Assembly (NCBI GenBank): GCA_905181825.1
Contig: CAJIZJ010000050.1
Span: 1-36,117 of the forward strand
Source: an uncultured Flavobacteriaceae bacterium
GTDB lineage: Bacteria; Bacteroidota; Bacteroidia; Flavobacteriales; Flavobacteriaceae
DNA: 36,117 nucleotides
Direction of reading: 5' to 3'
The notes under the pieces are model-generated. The model was not told the DNA's origin, made no database searches, and was given only the letters and a program-made list of their open reading frames with translations. The position numbers were made by a program, and so were the translations under genes. Each line of letters begins with the position of its first letter. Within the stretch, counting starts at the first letter, position 1. Below, in pieces: positions 1-8,783 of this stretch.

Positions 1-3000
1 CTATTGCTTGGTTGGTATAAGCCGTCGGATCTGCTATGGCATTAGTAGCCGATTCAGCGTCTACAAATGTGGTGTAGTAAACCACCTCTAAACTACCATC
101 ACCCACAGTTATCTCAGTGTTTTTTAATGTTAAATCAAAAGACGTAAAGGAATCGGCAACCGCATCATCACAAAGTGCTAAGGGTGTAGGCTGTACAATC
201 ACTGGTAACGGATTGACCAGTAATGGCAATGTTACTGCATTATAACATTCTGTATCAATGTTTTCTACACGAACGTAAACATCTTGGTTGCTAGGGTTTA
301 TGTTGGTGTACGAGAAAGGGGTCGCAATTGGATTGCTTCCTGTATTTGCATTAGCCAGCGTTTCAAAGTAAGACACTTCAAAGTCTAAAGGGTTTAGGCC
401 ATTAAGTATTTGTTCATTGGCAAGCGATAGATCAAATAATGCAAACCCATCCAAATCATTATCACAGGTTTCTAATGTGTCTGGGGTGAGCTCAATCTGA
501 GGAACATCATTGACTACAATCAGAAAATCTAAGTAATTAAAACAATCAGTCGTAATAGTGGTGTCTTCTATACGAACAAAAATAGTTTGCTGGTAGGCCA
601 CAATATTAAAATACTCACCAATAATTGGATTGATATTATTAAAGGCATCTGCCTGCGTTTCGTGATAACTAATTATCAAGTTGGATAGTGTGCCTGTAAT
701 TTCTGCGTCGAGAGTGGAGAAGTCAAAGACTCCAAAACCGTCGGCATCAGGATCACAATATTCATAGTTTATAGGCGTGGTTGCTGCTGGTGGTCGTACA
801 ACCACTAAATCAAAAGGTGTGATTGAATAACAGCCTGTAATTGCAGTCAGATCATCTTCTATTCTCACAAAAATAGTTTGTAAGTCCGGAACAATTGTTG
901 TATAAATGAGATCCAAAGGATTATCTCCAGTATTGGCATCATTTTCAGAAACGTGATAACTCACTACGTTTTCTTCAATACCAGCTCTTATGATTTCTGT
1001 TTGTACAGAAATATCTATAGTGGTAAGCCCATCTAAAACAGCATCATCGTCACAAACAATTAAAGGGATCGGAGCTACAAATTCAGGTCTTGGCTCTACC
1101 GTTAGGGTAAAGCTTACATTAGATATATAACAAGCGGTAACTAAAGGGTCATTGTTTTGAACTTCTTCACGAACAAAAAGAGTGATTTCATCAAAAATAG
1201 TATATGGGCTTGCTAATGCATTCACTCCTGCGTCCGCATCTTCTTGAGAAGTGTGGTAAGTTATGATCACTTCACTTGCATTTTGAGTTCCTAGTATTAC
1301 AGGGTCATAGTTGGCTTCAAGGTCGATGTTTATAGATCCCGGAGTGTAAGTACACAAAATTTCATCTGGAACTTCGTTGTAGTCAGGAACGGGTAAAACT
1401 TGTAGTTGAACAGTGTTGATTCCAAAACAATCATTCCCTCTCTCCACTCTAATATAAAGAGTTTGCGCATCAGCAACCTCACTAGTATACACATTAGGAA
1501 GTTGATTTAACTCTAACAAGGCGTCATTTTCGCTTGAATAATACGCAATGGTTAATTGATTTGGATCTGTAATGTCATTATTTGGGTTGGCTACTATTAG
1601 GGAGAGAATGTAATTATTAGCATTACTTAGAGTGAATAACCCCAAACCATCATAATCATTTCCGTTTCCTTCGCTATTATCACAAACAATAAGTCCGGCA
1701 TCATCTGGAATGGGATTAAAAATCGTTTCTAAGAAAAAGAACGAGGTCGTATAACAAGTTGTGGCAATATTTTCTACTCGTGTGAATATTGTTTGTAGCG
1801 GCGCCAGATTGACATAAGACGTTGGGTTTGGGATGGCATTTATTCCAGCATCTAAGTCTGCTTGTGAAAGGTGAAAAGTGAGCGAATAATTAGTGGGGTC
1901 ATCCCCGATAATCACATTTTCGCCCACTTCTTCAAGATTGTAAATAGAGATCCCGTCTTGAACGTCATCAATATCACACTGTACTAAAGGAACATCCACA
2001 ATAACATTTGGCAATGGATCTACTCCAATGGTGTAAGGTCCAACAGCAGTACAGTCTGCTAATACATTACTAACCAGTAATACATACAGTGTTTGCACTG
2101 TTGAAGTGTTACTGTATAGTCCTATAATAGGGTTGGTTCCTGATTCTGCATCTGCTTGAGTTTCATAATGTGTTATAGTGAGGTCTTGCCCATTGGCAAT
2201 AGCTGTGTTGAGCGCTGTTAAGTCAAATTGTTCTATTAAATCTCCAGAGTTTGTGTAGTCACATTGATAGTACTCAAAATCAACTGGTGGCACCGGAGTA
2301 TCAAAGACTTCAATTCCAAAACTAGTGGTATCAAAACAGTTGGTATTGTCTGTGTTTTCAATACGTACAAACACGATTTCTTGAGTGAGTGTATTACTGT
2401 AAGGGATTGCATATGCATTTGTATTGTCATTTGCATCTGCTTGAGTTGGGTGGTATGTGACATTAAAACTGCTCGCCACTTGGGTTCCTAAAACAATAGG
2501 GGTTAGGTCAGAAGTAAAGTCAAAACTATTAACTCCGTCATTATCATCATCGCAAATGTCAATATTCGCAACTGGATTAGCAATTGGGGTGTCAAAAATA
2601 GTCACTAAAGTTTCAAAAGGTTGAGTTTCAGTTGCTGTTGTTATGGTTACACTTGCAATATATTCACCAGGACTGGCATATGTATGCACTGGGCTTAAAT
2701 CAGTTGATGATTCCCCGTCACCAAAATTCCATTCCAAGCTAACGATCGTTTCAGAAGTTGATAAGGAAAATTCAGTGCTAGAACCCAAACAGTCATTGAT
2801 GTAGCTAATATTAGCAACTAAAAAAGACTGAATAAACGGGGGGAGTCCATATCCAGCTTGTGTTCCTGGAGACAACTGCTGACCCGCTTCTACATAGTTT
2901 GTAGCGGCTGGAGTGTCGTTAGGATTATTAATAACATCTAACGCGAAACTGAATTCAGAATTACACACATATATTTTTCCGTCAGGTCCTAACTGCATTC

Positions 3001-4108
3001 CTCCTAAAAAACCAGAAAATGTTTGGTAAATGGAGCTAGCAGAACTTGGAATATCTGCTGCTGTTAGATCTAACTGCTGCACTCCTGAGTTACTGGAAAA
3101 ATAAACTTTTTCTGAATTTTGCGAAAATGCGACTCCGTAAAAATTGTCGTTATTTAATACTTCTAAAGGATTTGATACTTGTCCAGTTTCTTTGTCAAAG
3201 TCATAAATCCAGGCCGAACCGTTGTTACTATTTCCTCCTTCATTAGTTCCATTTTGATTGTGAGCAATAGCGATCTTATTGCCATCGGGAGATGACTTTA
3301 AGTAGCCTATAGCATTTCGTCTATACCCCTCAATCGCAATTGAAGGAGCTACGTTTGAAATAGAAGGAGCTGGATTCACGCCATTTGAATCCACTCGAAA
3401 AGCATAAAAAGAACTTATAAAATGTGTTAAAACCCAATACGATTGACCGTCGGCATGCTCAACAGCTGTTATTTTCTCTGCACATTTATATTCTAAGTGT
3501 AGCGGGTTATTATCATCATAAGTTAAAAGTTGTATGTTTTTTTCTGCGATATCAATATCCCCCATTCCATTATTCAGAGTCATATCCACTAATGAATAGT
3601 TAAGACCATTGTTAAACCCGTCATCTCCTTGAGGTACAGAAGTATTTGAGTCGTCATATTGAGCTGTTGGGATGCCATTAAAATCTGCGGGCCCCTGGTT
3701 CGGGTAGGCCCAGGCGTTTTGATGATGTGGTTCATCTACGGTAAACACATAATACCTATCTAAATCGCCAGGTTTGGGAATAATAACCCCAGAACTTGTG
3801 CTTGAGGGATCTCCCAATAGACCTGAGCCTCCAAAATAATTTGCATTTGGCATAAGATTGTGGTCGGCGTCCCATACATCACGTCCGTCAGTGTAAAACT
3901 TTAATTCGCCGTTGGGTCCTGAAATAGATGAGCATCCTTCCAAAGTACTGATAGATTGTGCGGCATCTGCGGTTGGGGTTACTGTATTGTTGATGTTGTC
4001 AAAGACAAGACCAGCGCCAAATCCAAAAAACCAGTTATTAGCTTCCCCTTGTGAAGATACACTGTAAGTTAAAAGCGCAAATAAAATACAAAGTAGATTT
4101 TTCTTCAT
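1..4108 (-). CDS. Giant secreted repeat protein with PKD domain (probable T9SS/CHU_C-type surface protein), 3' end outside window
   Basis: The frame is open from an ATG at 4108 to the window edge, giving 1369 residues without a stop; the C-terminus is missing. Residues 1-21 are a signal peptide (MKKNLLCILFALLTYSVSSQ). Residues about 25-430 look like a beta-propeller surface domain (NWFFGFGAG, GPNGELKFYTDG, SSPDGNKIAIAHN, GGMQLGPDGKIYVCN). Residues about 440-505 are a PKD domain (WNFGDGESSTDLSPVHTY). From about residue 515 a repeat of about 95-110 aa occurs nine times, the ninth cut by the edge: each copy starts with a CDDDxDG-FDL-like head, continues with a V-YHxTQADA-G-NPI segment and ends in QTIFVRIE-x-C. 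Flavobacterial proteins built this way normally end in a gliding-motility/CHU_C type B sorting domain for type IX secretion; that end is not visible, so export route is inferred. It probably acts at the cell surface or is released. Ligand is unknown. Confidence 0.85.
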   Translation of the reverse strand, partial: MKKNLLCILFALLTYSVSSQGEANNWFFGFGAGLVFDNINNTVTPTADAAQSISTLEGCSSISGPNGELKFYTDGRDVWDADHNLMPNANYFGGSGLLGDPSSTSSGVIIPKPGDLDRYYVFTVDEPHHQNAWAYPNQGPADFNGIPTAQYDDSNTSVPQGDDGFNNGLNYSLVDMTLNNGMGDIDIAEKNIQLLTYDDNNPLHLEYKCAEKITAVEHADGQSYWVLTHFISSFYAFRVDSNGVNPAPSISNVAPSIAIEGYRRNAIGYLKSSPDGNKIAIAHNQNGTNEGGNSNNGSAWIYDFDKETGQVSNPLEVLNNDNFYGVAFSQNSEKVYFSSNSGVQQLDLTAADIPSSASSIYQTFSGFLGGMQLGPDGKIYVCNSEFSFALDVINNPNDTPAATNYVEAGQQLSPGTQAGYGLPPFIQSFLVANISYINDCLGSSTEFSLSTSETIVSLEWNFGDGESSTDLSPVHTYASPGEYIASVTITTATETQPFETLVTIFDTPIANPVANIDICDDDNDGVNSFDFTSDLTPIVLGTQVASSFNVTYHPTQADANDNTNAYAIPYSNTLTQEIVFVRIENTDNTNCFDTTSFGIEVFDTPVPPVDFEYYQCDYTNSGDLIEQFDLTALNTAIANGQDLTITHYETQADAESGTNPIIGLYSNTSTVQTLYVLLVSNVLADCTAVGPYTIGVDPLPNVIVDVPLVQCDIDDVQDGISIYNLEEVGENVIIGDDPTNYSLTFHLSQADLDAGINAIPNPTSYVNLAPLQTIFTRVENIATTCYTTSFFFLETIFNPIPDDAGLIVCDNSEGNGNDYDGLGLFTLSNANNYILSLIVANPNNDITDPNQLTIAYYSSENDALLELNQLPNVYTSEVADAQTLYIRVERGNDCFGINTVQLQVLPVPDYNEVPDEILCTYTPGSINIDLEANYDPVILGTQNASEVIITYHTSQEDADAGVNALASPYTIFDEITLFVREEVQNNDPLVTACYISNVSFTLTVEPRPEFVAPIPLIVCDDDAVLDGLTTIDISVQTEIIRAGIEENVVSYHVSENDANTGDNPLDLIYTTIVPDLQTIFVRIEDDLTAITGCYSITPFDLVVVRPPAATTPINYEYCDPDADGFGVFDFSTLDAEITGTLSNLIISYHETQADAFNNINPIIGEYFNIVAYQQTIFVRIEDTTITTDCFNYLDFLIVVNDVPQIELTPDTLETCDNDLDGFALFDLSLANEQILNGLNPLDFEVSYFETLANANTGSNPIATPFSYTNINPSNQDVYVRVENIDTECYNAVTLPLLVNPLPVIVQPTPLALCDDAVADSFTSFDLTLKNTEITVGDGSLEVVYYTTFVDAESATNAIADPTAYTNQAI

Positions 4109-4339
4109 AACATAAATAGGTCTAATTTTTATTGAGTTCTATTAGATAACAATTGAGTATTAAAAACTCCTACATCAAAATAAAATTTTAATGAATTTTG
4201 GTGCATAAAAATACATTATTTTACAATATATTTTAAAGTTTTATCAAATTAATCAATAAACATTAATTAGCTAGCTAAATTTACACATATTTTCAAGTAA
4301 ATAGCTTGAGTAGATGCCGATGTGAGTGTTTAGAAAATA
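4109..4339. other. AT-rich intergenic region upstream of the giant surface-protein gene
   Basis: No gene is supported here. The stretch is very AT-rich. On the minus strand TATTTTTA (4206-4213) matches 7 of 8 positions of TAnnTTTG about 100 nt before the giant gene, so promoter activity is possible but unproven. No hairpin apart from the tRNA terminator was seen. Confidence 0.4.
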
Positions 4340-4366
4340 AAAAACCCACTCTGTGAGTGGGTTTTT
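4340..4366 (-). terminator. Rho-independent terminator of tRNA-Phe
   Basis: A perfect 12-bp inverted repeat (4340-4351 with 4355-4366) has a 3-nt loop; read on the minus strand the stem AAAAACCCACTC/GAGTGGGTTTTT runs into a T-rich tract. It begins five bases after the tRNA discriminator base. Confidence 0.8.
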
Positions 4367-4370
4367 GAAG

Positions 4371-4443
4371 TGGTGCCTCCAGGAATCGAACCAGGGACAC
4401 ATGGATTTTCAGTCCATTGCTCTACCAACTGAGCTAAGGCACC
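4371..4443 (-). tRNA. tRNA-Phe (anticodon GAA)
   Basis: On the minus strand this folds as a 73-nt tRNA: acceptor stem GGTGCCT/AGGCACC, D-arm GCTC-AGTTGGTAGA-GC, anticodon stem-loop ATGGA-CTGAAAA-TCCAT with anticodon GAA, T-arm containing GGTTCGATTCC, and discriminator A at 4371. The 3' CCA is not encoded (the next bases are CTT), so it must be added after transcription. It is a single-gene unit with its own promoter upstream and terminator downstream. Confidence 0.95.
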
Positions 4444-4447
4444 TCCT

Positions 4448-4460
4448 CGCATTAAATGCG
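4448..4460 (-). other. Small palindrome between tRNA-Phe promoter and tRNA 5' end
   Basis: CGCATTAAATGCG forms a 6-bp self-complementary stem around a single central A (in practice about 5 bp with a 3-nt loop). It lies in the short 5' leader of the tRNA-Phe transcript and could mark a leader hairpin removed during 5' maturation. The role is inferred only. Confidence 0.3.
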
Positions 4461-4464
4461 GTTG

Positions 4465-4494
4465 CAAATATAATGGAATTTTAATATTCCCAAA
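4465..4494 (-). promoter_or_regulatory. Bacteroidota-type promoter of tRNA-Phe
   Basis: On the minus strand a TTTG (-33, 4491-4494) is followed after 18 nt by TATATTTG (4465-4472), a full match to the TAnnTTTG -7 consensus of the Bacteroidota primary sigma factor. Predicted start of transcription is near 4458-4460, about 15 nt before the tRNA. Confidence 0.6.
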
Positions 4495-4520
4495 GTAAAT
4501 TTTTATAAAAAATGGTTTTG

Positions 4521-4528
4521 TAAATTTG
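4521..4528 (+). promoter_or_regulatory. Probable -7 box for the coaX operon
   Basis: TAAATTTG matches TAnnTTTG and ends 17 nt before the coaX ATG. No convincing -33 TTTG is seen at the expected distance. It stands back to back with the tRNA-Phe promoter. Confidence 0.45.
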
Positions 4529-4545
4529 CAGTCTGAACCAAACAA

Positions 4546-5274
4546 ATGAATTTAATAATTGATATTGGAAATACCACGACTAAACTCGCTGTATTTCAAA
4601 GAGATAAAATTTTAATAACCAAAGTAATTCCGGTCGCTAGCCTAGTCTTAGAGGTTGATAATTTACTAAAAGAATTCACTGAAATCACTCAAGGACTTAT
4701 TTCCTCCGTAGGTTTTTTGCCAGCTGATGTGTTAAAGACCCTCGAAAATAGATTGCCTTTGACTATTTTGAAGTCAGATTCAAAACTACCTTACAAAGTT
4801 TGTTATGAGACTTCTGAAACTTTGGGGGTGGATCGCTTGGCACTTATGGCTGCGGCTGTCACACAGCACCCGGGCAAGAATGTTTTGGTAATTGATGCTG
4901 GAAGCTGTATTACCTATGATTTCATTAATGCTCAGCAAAATTACTTAGGAGGTGCCATAGCTCCTGGTATTCAAATCCGTTATAAATCTTTGGGAGATTT
5001 CACTTCCAAGTTGCCAACATTAGAAAAAAAAGTACCTGAAAATTTCATTGGAAATTCTACTCATGCATGTATACATTCAGGCGTTATTAATGGGGTTCTG
5101 TATGAAATTAGAGGGGTTGTTAGTACATATCAAAATAAATATCCAGATTTAACAATTATTTTAACAGGAGGAGACGCGGATTTCTTGTGTAAGCAATTAA
5201 AAATTAGCATATTTGCCAACTCGGATTTTCTTTTGGAAGGCTTGAATTTCCTATTAGAATTTAATTCAAATTAA
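4546..5274 (+). CDS. coaX: Type III pantothenate kinase CoaX
   Basis: It phosphorylates pantothenate, the first step of coenzyme A synthesis, in the cytoplasm. At 242 aa it is of normal length for the type III family (ASKHA fold). The phosphate-binding motif DIGNTTTK is at residues 6-13, GVDR with the likely catalytic Asp96 at 94-97, the second nucleotide-binding motif VIDAGSCITYD at 115-125, GGAIAPGI at 135-142 and the adenosine motif TGGDADFL at 207-214. Type III kinases need a monovalent cation and are not feedback-inhibited by CoA (family knowledge). It heads a long plus-strand run and is separated from the next gene by only 2 nt, so co-transcription with the outer-membrane gene is likely. 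Confidence 0.95.
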   Translation: MNLIIDIGNTTTKLAVFQRDKILITKVIPVASLVLEVDNLLKEFTEITQGLISSVGFLPADVLKTLENRLPLTILKSDSKLPYKVCYETSETLGVDRLALMAAAVTQHPGKNVLVIDAGSCITYDFINAQQNYLGGAIAPGIQIRYKSLGDFTSKLPTLEKKVPENFIGNSTHACIHSGVINGVLYEIRGVVSTYQNKYPDLTIILTGGDADFLCKQLKISIFANSDFLLEGLNFLLEFNSN

Positions 5275-5276
5275 TT

Positions 5277-6581
5277 ATGAAAAAGCTTTTAGTACTTATT
5301 ATAGTTGTAATGTCATCTATTTCCTACGCTCAACAAGGTGCGAGCTCTCCCTACTCATTTTATGGTATTGGAAGTTTAAAGTTTAAAGGAACTGTCGAGA
5401 ACCAGTCAATGGGTGGGATTAGTGTTTTTTCAGATAGTATTCATATCAACCTTAGAAACCCAGCAGCCTACGCAGGAGGGAATCTAAAGTCTTTTAATAA
5501 TGAAGCAAGACCAATTAAATATACCGTTGGTGGAGGGCAATCAAAAACAACTCTTAACAGTACTTCTGCTTCCGACAAGTCGAGTACAGCTACGCTAGAT
5601 TATCTAGCTATTGCAATTCCTTTAGGTAAATTTGGAGCTGGATTTGGACTGATTCCATATACTTCAGTTGGCTATAAATTACAGTCTTTTGACTCGGATG
5701 ACATACTTCAGTATAAATATAGAGGTGAAGGAGGCTTAAATAAAGTATTCTTGGGTGCAGGGTATCAGTTATCTAAAAATTTTAGAGTTGGAGTGGATGC
5801 TAGCTATAACTTTGGAAATATTATTAATACAAATATTGCCTTTGGGTACAACGAACAAGGGGGGTTATTACAGTACCAATCTAGAGAGATCAATCGATCG
5901 GATCTTGGAGGTCTTTCCTATAATCTTGGAGTAATATATACTAAGTTATTAAAACCTAATTTAGAATTTACGGCCTCAGCTACGTATTCACCAACGTCAG
6001 AAATTAAGTCAAAAAACCAACGTAATTTTTCAGCAATCGTTATTGATTTAAATACCGATCAAGAGATACCAGTCAATTCAATTGAGGTAGATTTAAATGC
6101 CATGGGACTCAACACAACGGATCTTAAATTGCCTAGCAAATCCTCATTTGGTTTTGGTTTTGGAGCTCCAAGAAAATGGTTTGCTGGAGTAGATTATACG
6201 TTTCTTAAAACGAGTCAACTTACAAATAGGTTAGTAGTGATCGATAATTCAACGTTTGAGGATGCATCCACCATTTCTGTTGGAGGTTTTTTTATTCCAG
6301 AGTTTGATTCATTTAATAGATACTGGAAACGTATTGTTTACAGAACAGGCGTTCGTTTTGAAAACACAGGTTTAAAAATCAATAATGAAGTCATAAAAGA
6401 GTTTGGCATATCTTTTGGAGTAGGACTTCCAGTGGGCAGGATATTCTCAAATGCTAACATTGGTTTAGAAGTTGGTAAGCGTGGAACGACAAAAGCCAAT
6501 TTAGTTGAAGAGAATTTCGTGAACTTTCAGATAAGTTTATCTTTAAATGATCGATGGTTTGAAAAACGAAAATTTAATTAA
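5277..6581 (+). CDS. Outer-membrane beta-barrel protein (FadL/PorV-like), function unknown
   Basis: The product is 434 aa. A signal peptide ends near residue 18-19 (SSISYA-QQ). The rest shows alternating hydrophobic/polar strands with many Gly and aromatic residues (FGFGFGAPRKWFAGVDYTF, IPLGKFGAGFGLIPYTSVGY), and NLRNPAAYAGG near residues 59-69 recalls the hatch region of FadL-like barrels. It ends with a barrel-like strand pattern (NFVNFQISLSLNDRWF). I infer an outer-membrane pore or assembly factor; the substrate is unknown. It starts 2 nt after coaX and is followed 28 nt later by a TPR protein that also has a signal peptide, so the two may work together in the envelope. Confidence 0.75.
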   Translation: MKKLLVLIIVVMSSISYAQQGASSPYSFYGIGSLKFKGTVENQSMGGISVFSDSIHINLRNPAAYAGGNLKSFNNEARPIKYTVGGGQSKTTLNSTSASDKSSTATLDYLAIAIPLGKFGAGFGLIPYTSVGYKLQSFDSDDILQYKYRGEGGLNKVFLGAGYQLSKNFRVGVDASYNFGNIINTNIAFGYNEQGGLLQYQSREINRSDLGGLSYNLGVIYTKLLKPNLEFTASATYSPTSEIKSKNQRNFSAIVIDLNTDQEIPVNSIEVDLNAMGLNTTDLKLPSKSSFGFGFGAPRKWFAGVDYTFLKTSQLTNRLVVIDNSTFEDASTISVGGFFIPEFDSFNRYWKRIVYRTGVRFENTGLKINNEVIKEFGISFGVGLPVGRIFSNANIGLEVGKRGTTKANLVEENFVNFQISLSLNDRWFEKRKFN

Positions 6582-6609
6582 CGATCTATATAAATTAACA
6601 ATACCTCCG

Positions 6610-7989
6610 ATGAAAACGAAAACATCTATTATACTTACAATACTTTTTTTAAGTATTACTTCCATTACAGCACAGACGCAAGAAGAATTGCAAAAACTAT
6701 CTATTTTTAGTGAGTATGTAAAAGCTAAAAATTACAACGCAGCTTTTACTCCTTGGATGGAATTAAGAGCATCGAATCCAAAACTTAATAAAGCTATTTA
6801 TGTTTTTGGTGAACGTATTTTAAACGACAGAATTGCTAATTGTGAAGGCCAAGAAAAAGTAGACTACATACTAGATATGTTAAAGTTATGGAAAGAGCGT
6901 AGTACAGTTTTTCCAAACATCACCCCCAAGGGTGCTTACATGGCTAAAGCAAGTCAGTTAAGGTATAATCATAGAGAAATTTTAGGCGTATCTAATGAAG
7001 ATTTATATGCTGCTTTTGATACGGCCTATACGTCGGATGCAAAATCATTTACAAACCCTAAAAGTTTGTACACGTATTTTTCTCTAATGGTTGGTTTATA
7101 CGATGCTTCACAAAAAACAGCTCAAGAATTATTTAGCAAATACGATGATATTAGTGAAAAAATTGACTTCGAAGTTAAAAACTATACAAACAAGCGAAAT
7201 GCCTTTTTAGATGAAAACGGTGAGGTTAGAGAACTTAGTAGAAAGGATACTTCACGATTAAAATCCTACAATAGTTATTTGAGAGCTTTTGATCAAATAG
7301 CGGGTAGTGTGGATAAAAAACTAGGTACAAGAGCTAATTGTGAAAACTTAATACCTCTTTATACAAGGGATTTTGAAGCGTTTAAAAACGATGGTATTTG
7401 GTTGCAACGCACCATGAATAGAATGTATGCTAAAGGATGTAATGATGATCCTTTATTTGTTAGAGTAGTAGAGCAAAAAAATGAGTTAGAGCCCAACGCG
7501 GATACTGCTTTCTACCTTGGGATTTTAAAGGATAAAGCAGGAAAAACAACAGAAGCACTTAATTTCTATAATCAAGCAGTTGATTTGCAAACTGATAAAT
7601 TTGAGAAGTCAAAAATCTTATACAAAATTGCGACAAGTTTTAAGAAGAAAAGCCGTTATGGTCAGGCGAGAACCTATTACATGAAAGCATTGAAAGCAAA
7701 TCCAAGTATGGGGAAATCACACTTAGCAATTGCAGCGATGTATGCTAAAAGCGCAAATAATTGTGGGACTGATAACTTTTCTAAAAGAGCTGTTTATTGG
7801 TTGGCAGCTAAGGAAGCTGCTAAAGCTGGACGTATAGATCCCACAATGAAGAAAAATGCTAAAAAATCAATTGCTAATTACGAAGCAAAGGCACCACAGA
7901 AGAGTGAAATATTCTCCTCTGGTCGCGCCGGACAATTAATTGCTGTCGGATGTTGGATTCAAAGAAGTGTAACAGTGCCTTCTCTTTAA
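6610..7989 (+). CDS. Exported TPR-repeat protein
   Basis: The product is 459 aa from the ATG at 6610. This start is preferred over an in-frame ATG at 6547 because it puts a typical signal peptide (MKTKTSIILTILFLSITSIT-AQ) at the N-terminus, whereas the longer form overlaps the previous gene and buries it. Residues about 297-400 contain tetratricopeptide repeats (AFYLGILKDKAGKTTEALNF; ILYKIATSFKKKSRYGQARTYY; KANPSMGKSHLAIAAMYAKS). The C-terminus ends in an uncharged tail (GCWIQRSVTVPSL). It is likely periplasmic, a protein-protein scaffold in envelope assembly, judging from the outer-membrane gene before it and lptC after it. Its TAA shares one base with the lptC ATG (TAATG), which implies translational coupling. 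Confidence 0.8.
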   Translation: MKTKTSIILTILFLSITSITAQTQEELQKLSIFSEYVKAKNYNAAFTPWMELRASNPKLNKAIYVFGERILNDRIANCEGQEKVDYILDMLKLWKERSTVFPNITPKGAYMAKASQLRYNHREILGVSNEDLYAAFDTAYTSDAKSFTNPKSLYTYFSLMVGLYDASQKTAQELFSKYDDISEKIDFEVKNYTNKRNAFLDENGEVRELSRKDTSRLKSYNSYLRAFDQIAGSVDKKLGTRANCENLIPLYTRDFEAFKNDGIWLQRTMNRMYAKGCNDDPLFVRVVEQKNELEPNADTAFYLGILKDKAGKTTEALNFYNQAVDLQTDKFEKSKILYKIATSFKKKSRYGQARTYYMKALKANPSMGKSHLAIAAMYAKSANNCGTDNFSKRAVYWLAAKEAAKAGRIDPTMKKNAKKSIANYEAKAPQKSEIFSSGRAGQLIAVGCWIQRSVTVPSL

Positions 7990-8543
7990 TGAAAACAGCT
8001 GACAACATACGATTCAAAAACATCGCTCTACTTTTTGTGGCAGCGATGTTTTTTTCTTGTAATAATACCCTAAAAGAAGTTCAAGATTTAGATACGGCAT
8101 CTTATGCACCGATGTCTATTGCTGAAAATATCAATACTAAATATACAGATTCAGGGCGACTTACCTCTATTTTGATAAGTCCAAAAATGTTGAATTTCAC
8201 AAATCGGGAATTTCCGTTTTATGAATTTCCAGAGGGAATAGACTTGACTCTTTTTGATGATAAAATGAATAAAAATACGGTTACTGCAAATAAAGCTATT
8301 GTGTACAGTCAAACAGATTTAATTGATTTACAGGGCAATGTTGTTTTGACTACTGCCACGAATGATACTTTATTTACAGAGCAACTTTTTTATGATCAAA
8401 CTAAAGAATGGCTTTTCACTAACTTCCCTGTGAAATTCCGGACTACAGATTATCTAACTAACGGCAACGGATTTGATTCTAATAAAAATGTTACTAATGC
8501 CCAAGTTTTAGAAGTAACAGGCCGGATTTTTATTGACGAATAA
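7989..8543 (+). CDS. lptC: LptC-like LPS-export lipoprotein
   Basis: The product is 184 aa. LptC belongs to the trans-envelope bridge that carries lipopolysaccharide from the inner membrane to LptD. The N-terminus has a hydrophobic stretch ending in a lipobox (AAMFFSC, Cys24), so this version is a lipoprotein, as is common in Bacteroidota, instead of the single-TM protein of E. coli. The body shows the OstA/LptC beta-jellyroll pattern: GRLTSILISPKMLNF, KNTVTANKAIVYSQTDLIDL, GNVVLTTATNDTLFTEQLFY, and a final VLEVTGRIFIDE. The ATG overlaps the preceding stop by one base. The start used gives the lipobox; a longer in-frame form would not. Confidence 0.85.
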   Translation: MKTADNIRFKNIALLFVAAMFFSCNNTLKEVQDLDTASYAPMSIAENINTKYTDSGRLTSILISPKMLNFTNREFPFYEFPEGIDLTLFDDKMNKNTVTANKAIVYSQTDLIDLQGNVVLTTATNDTLFTEQLFYDQTKEWLFTNFPVKFRTTDYLTNGNGFDSNKNVTNAQVLEVTGRIFIDE

Positions 8544-8589
8544 TTTGTATATTTACTATAATAACCCAATTTTATAAAATCAATCTTAA

Positions 8590-8781
8590 ATGAAAATCCT
8601 TTCCTTTTTACAGTATCTATATTTAGGGTTTGCAGCGCTGTTTTTATTCGATATGTCTAATAAGTGGAGTACGGATAGAAATGCCGCTTACCTATCTTTA
8701 TTTTTTGCAGCCCTAGCAGTTTTTATGTTCTTCTTTCGTAAGAAATTCCGAAAGCGTTTTGAAGATCGCGGTAAATTGTAG
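8590..8781 (+). CDS. Small membrane protein (63 aa), unknown
   Basis: Two hydrophobic segments (about residues 6-22, LQYLYLGFAALFLFDM, and 33-49, AAYLSLFFAALAVFMFFF) flank a short polar loop (NKWSTDRN), and the C-terminus is very basic (RKKFRKRFEDRGK), suggesting a two-TM hairpin with both ends in the cytoplasm. It lies 46 nt after lptC and 2 nt before the CNNM-type transporter, in the same direction. I do not recognise a named family. It may be a small subunit linked to one of its neighbours. Confidence 0.75.
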   Translation: MKILSFLQYLYLGFAALFLFDMSNKWSTDRNAAYLSLFFAALAVFMFFFRKKFRKRFEDRGKL

Positions 8782-8783
8782 TC

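Noticed and set aside
2236-2491. Short open frames of 75 codons on both strands within the giant gene
   Set aside because: They lie inside the continuous repeat-protein frame and have no features of their own.
1-2560. Regular repeats of about 300 bp that could suggest a CRISPR or satellite array
   Set aside because: The period is protein-level: copies are degenerate in DNA but conserved in reading frame, with no short identical repeats and spacers.
4330-4545. Open frame of 71 codons on the minus strand across the tRNA
   Set aside because: It is made by reading through the tRNA-Phe gene, its promoter and terminator; no coding features.
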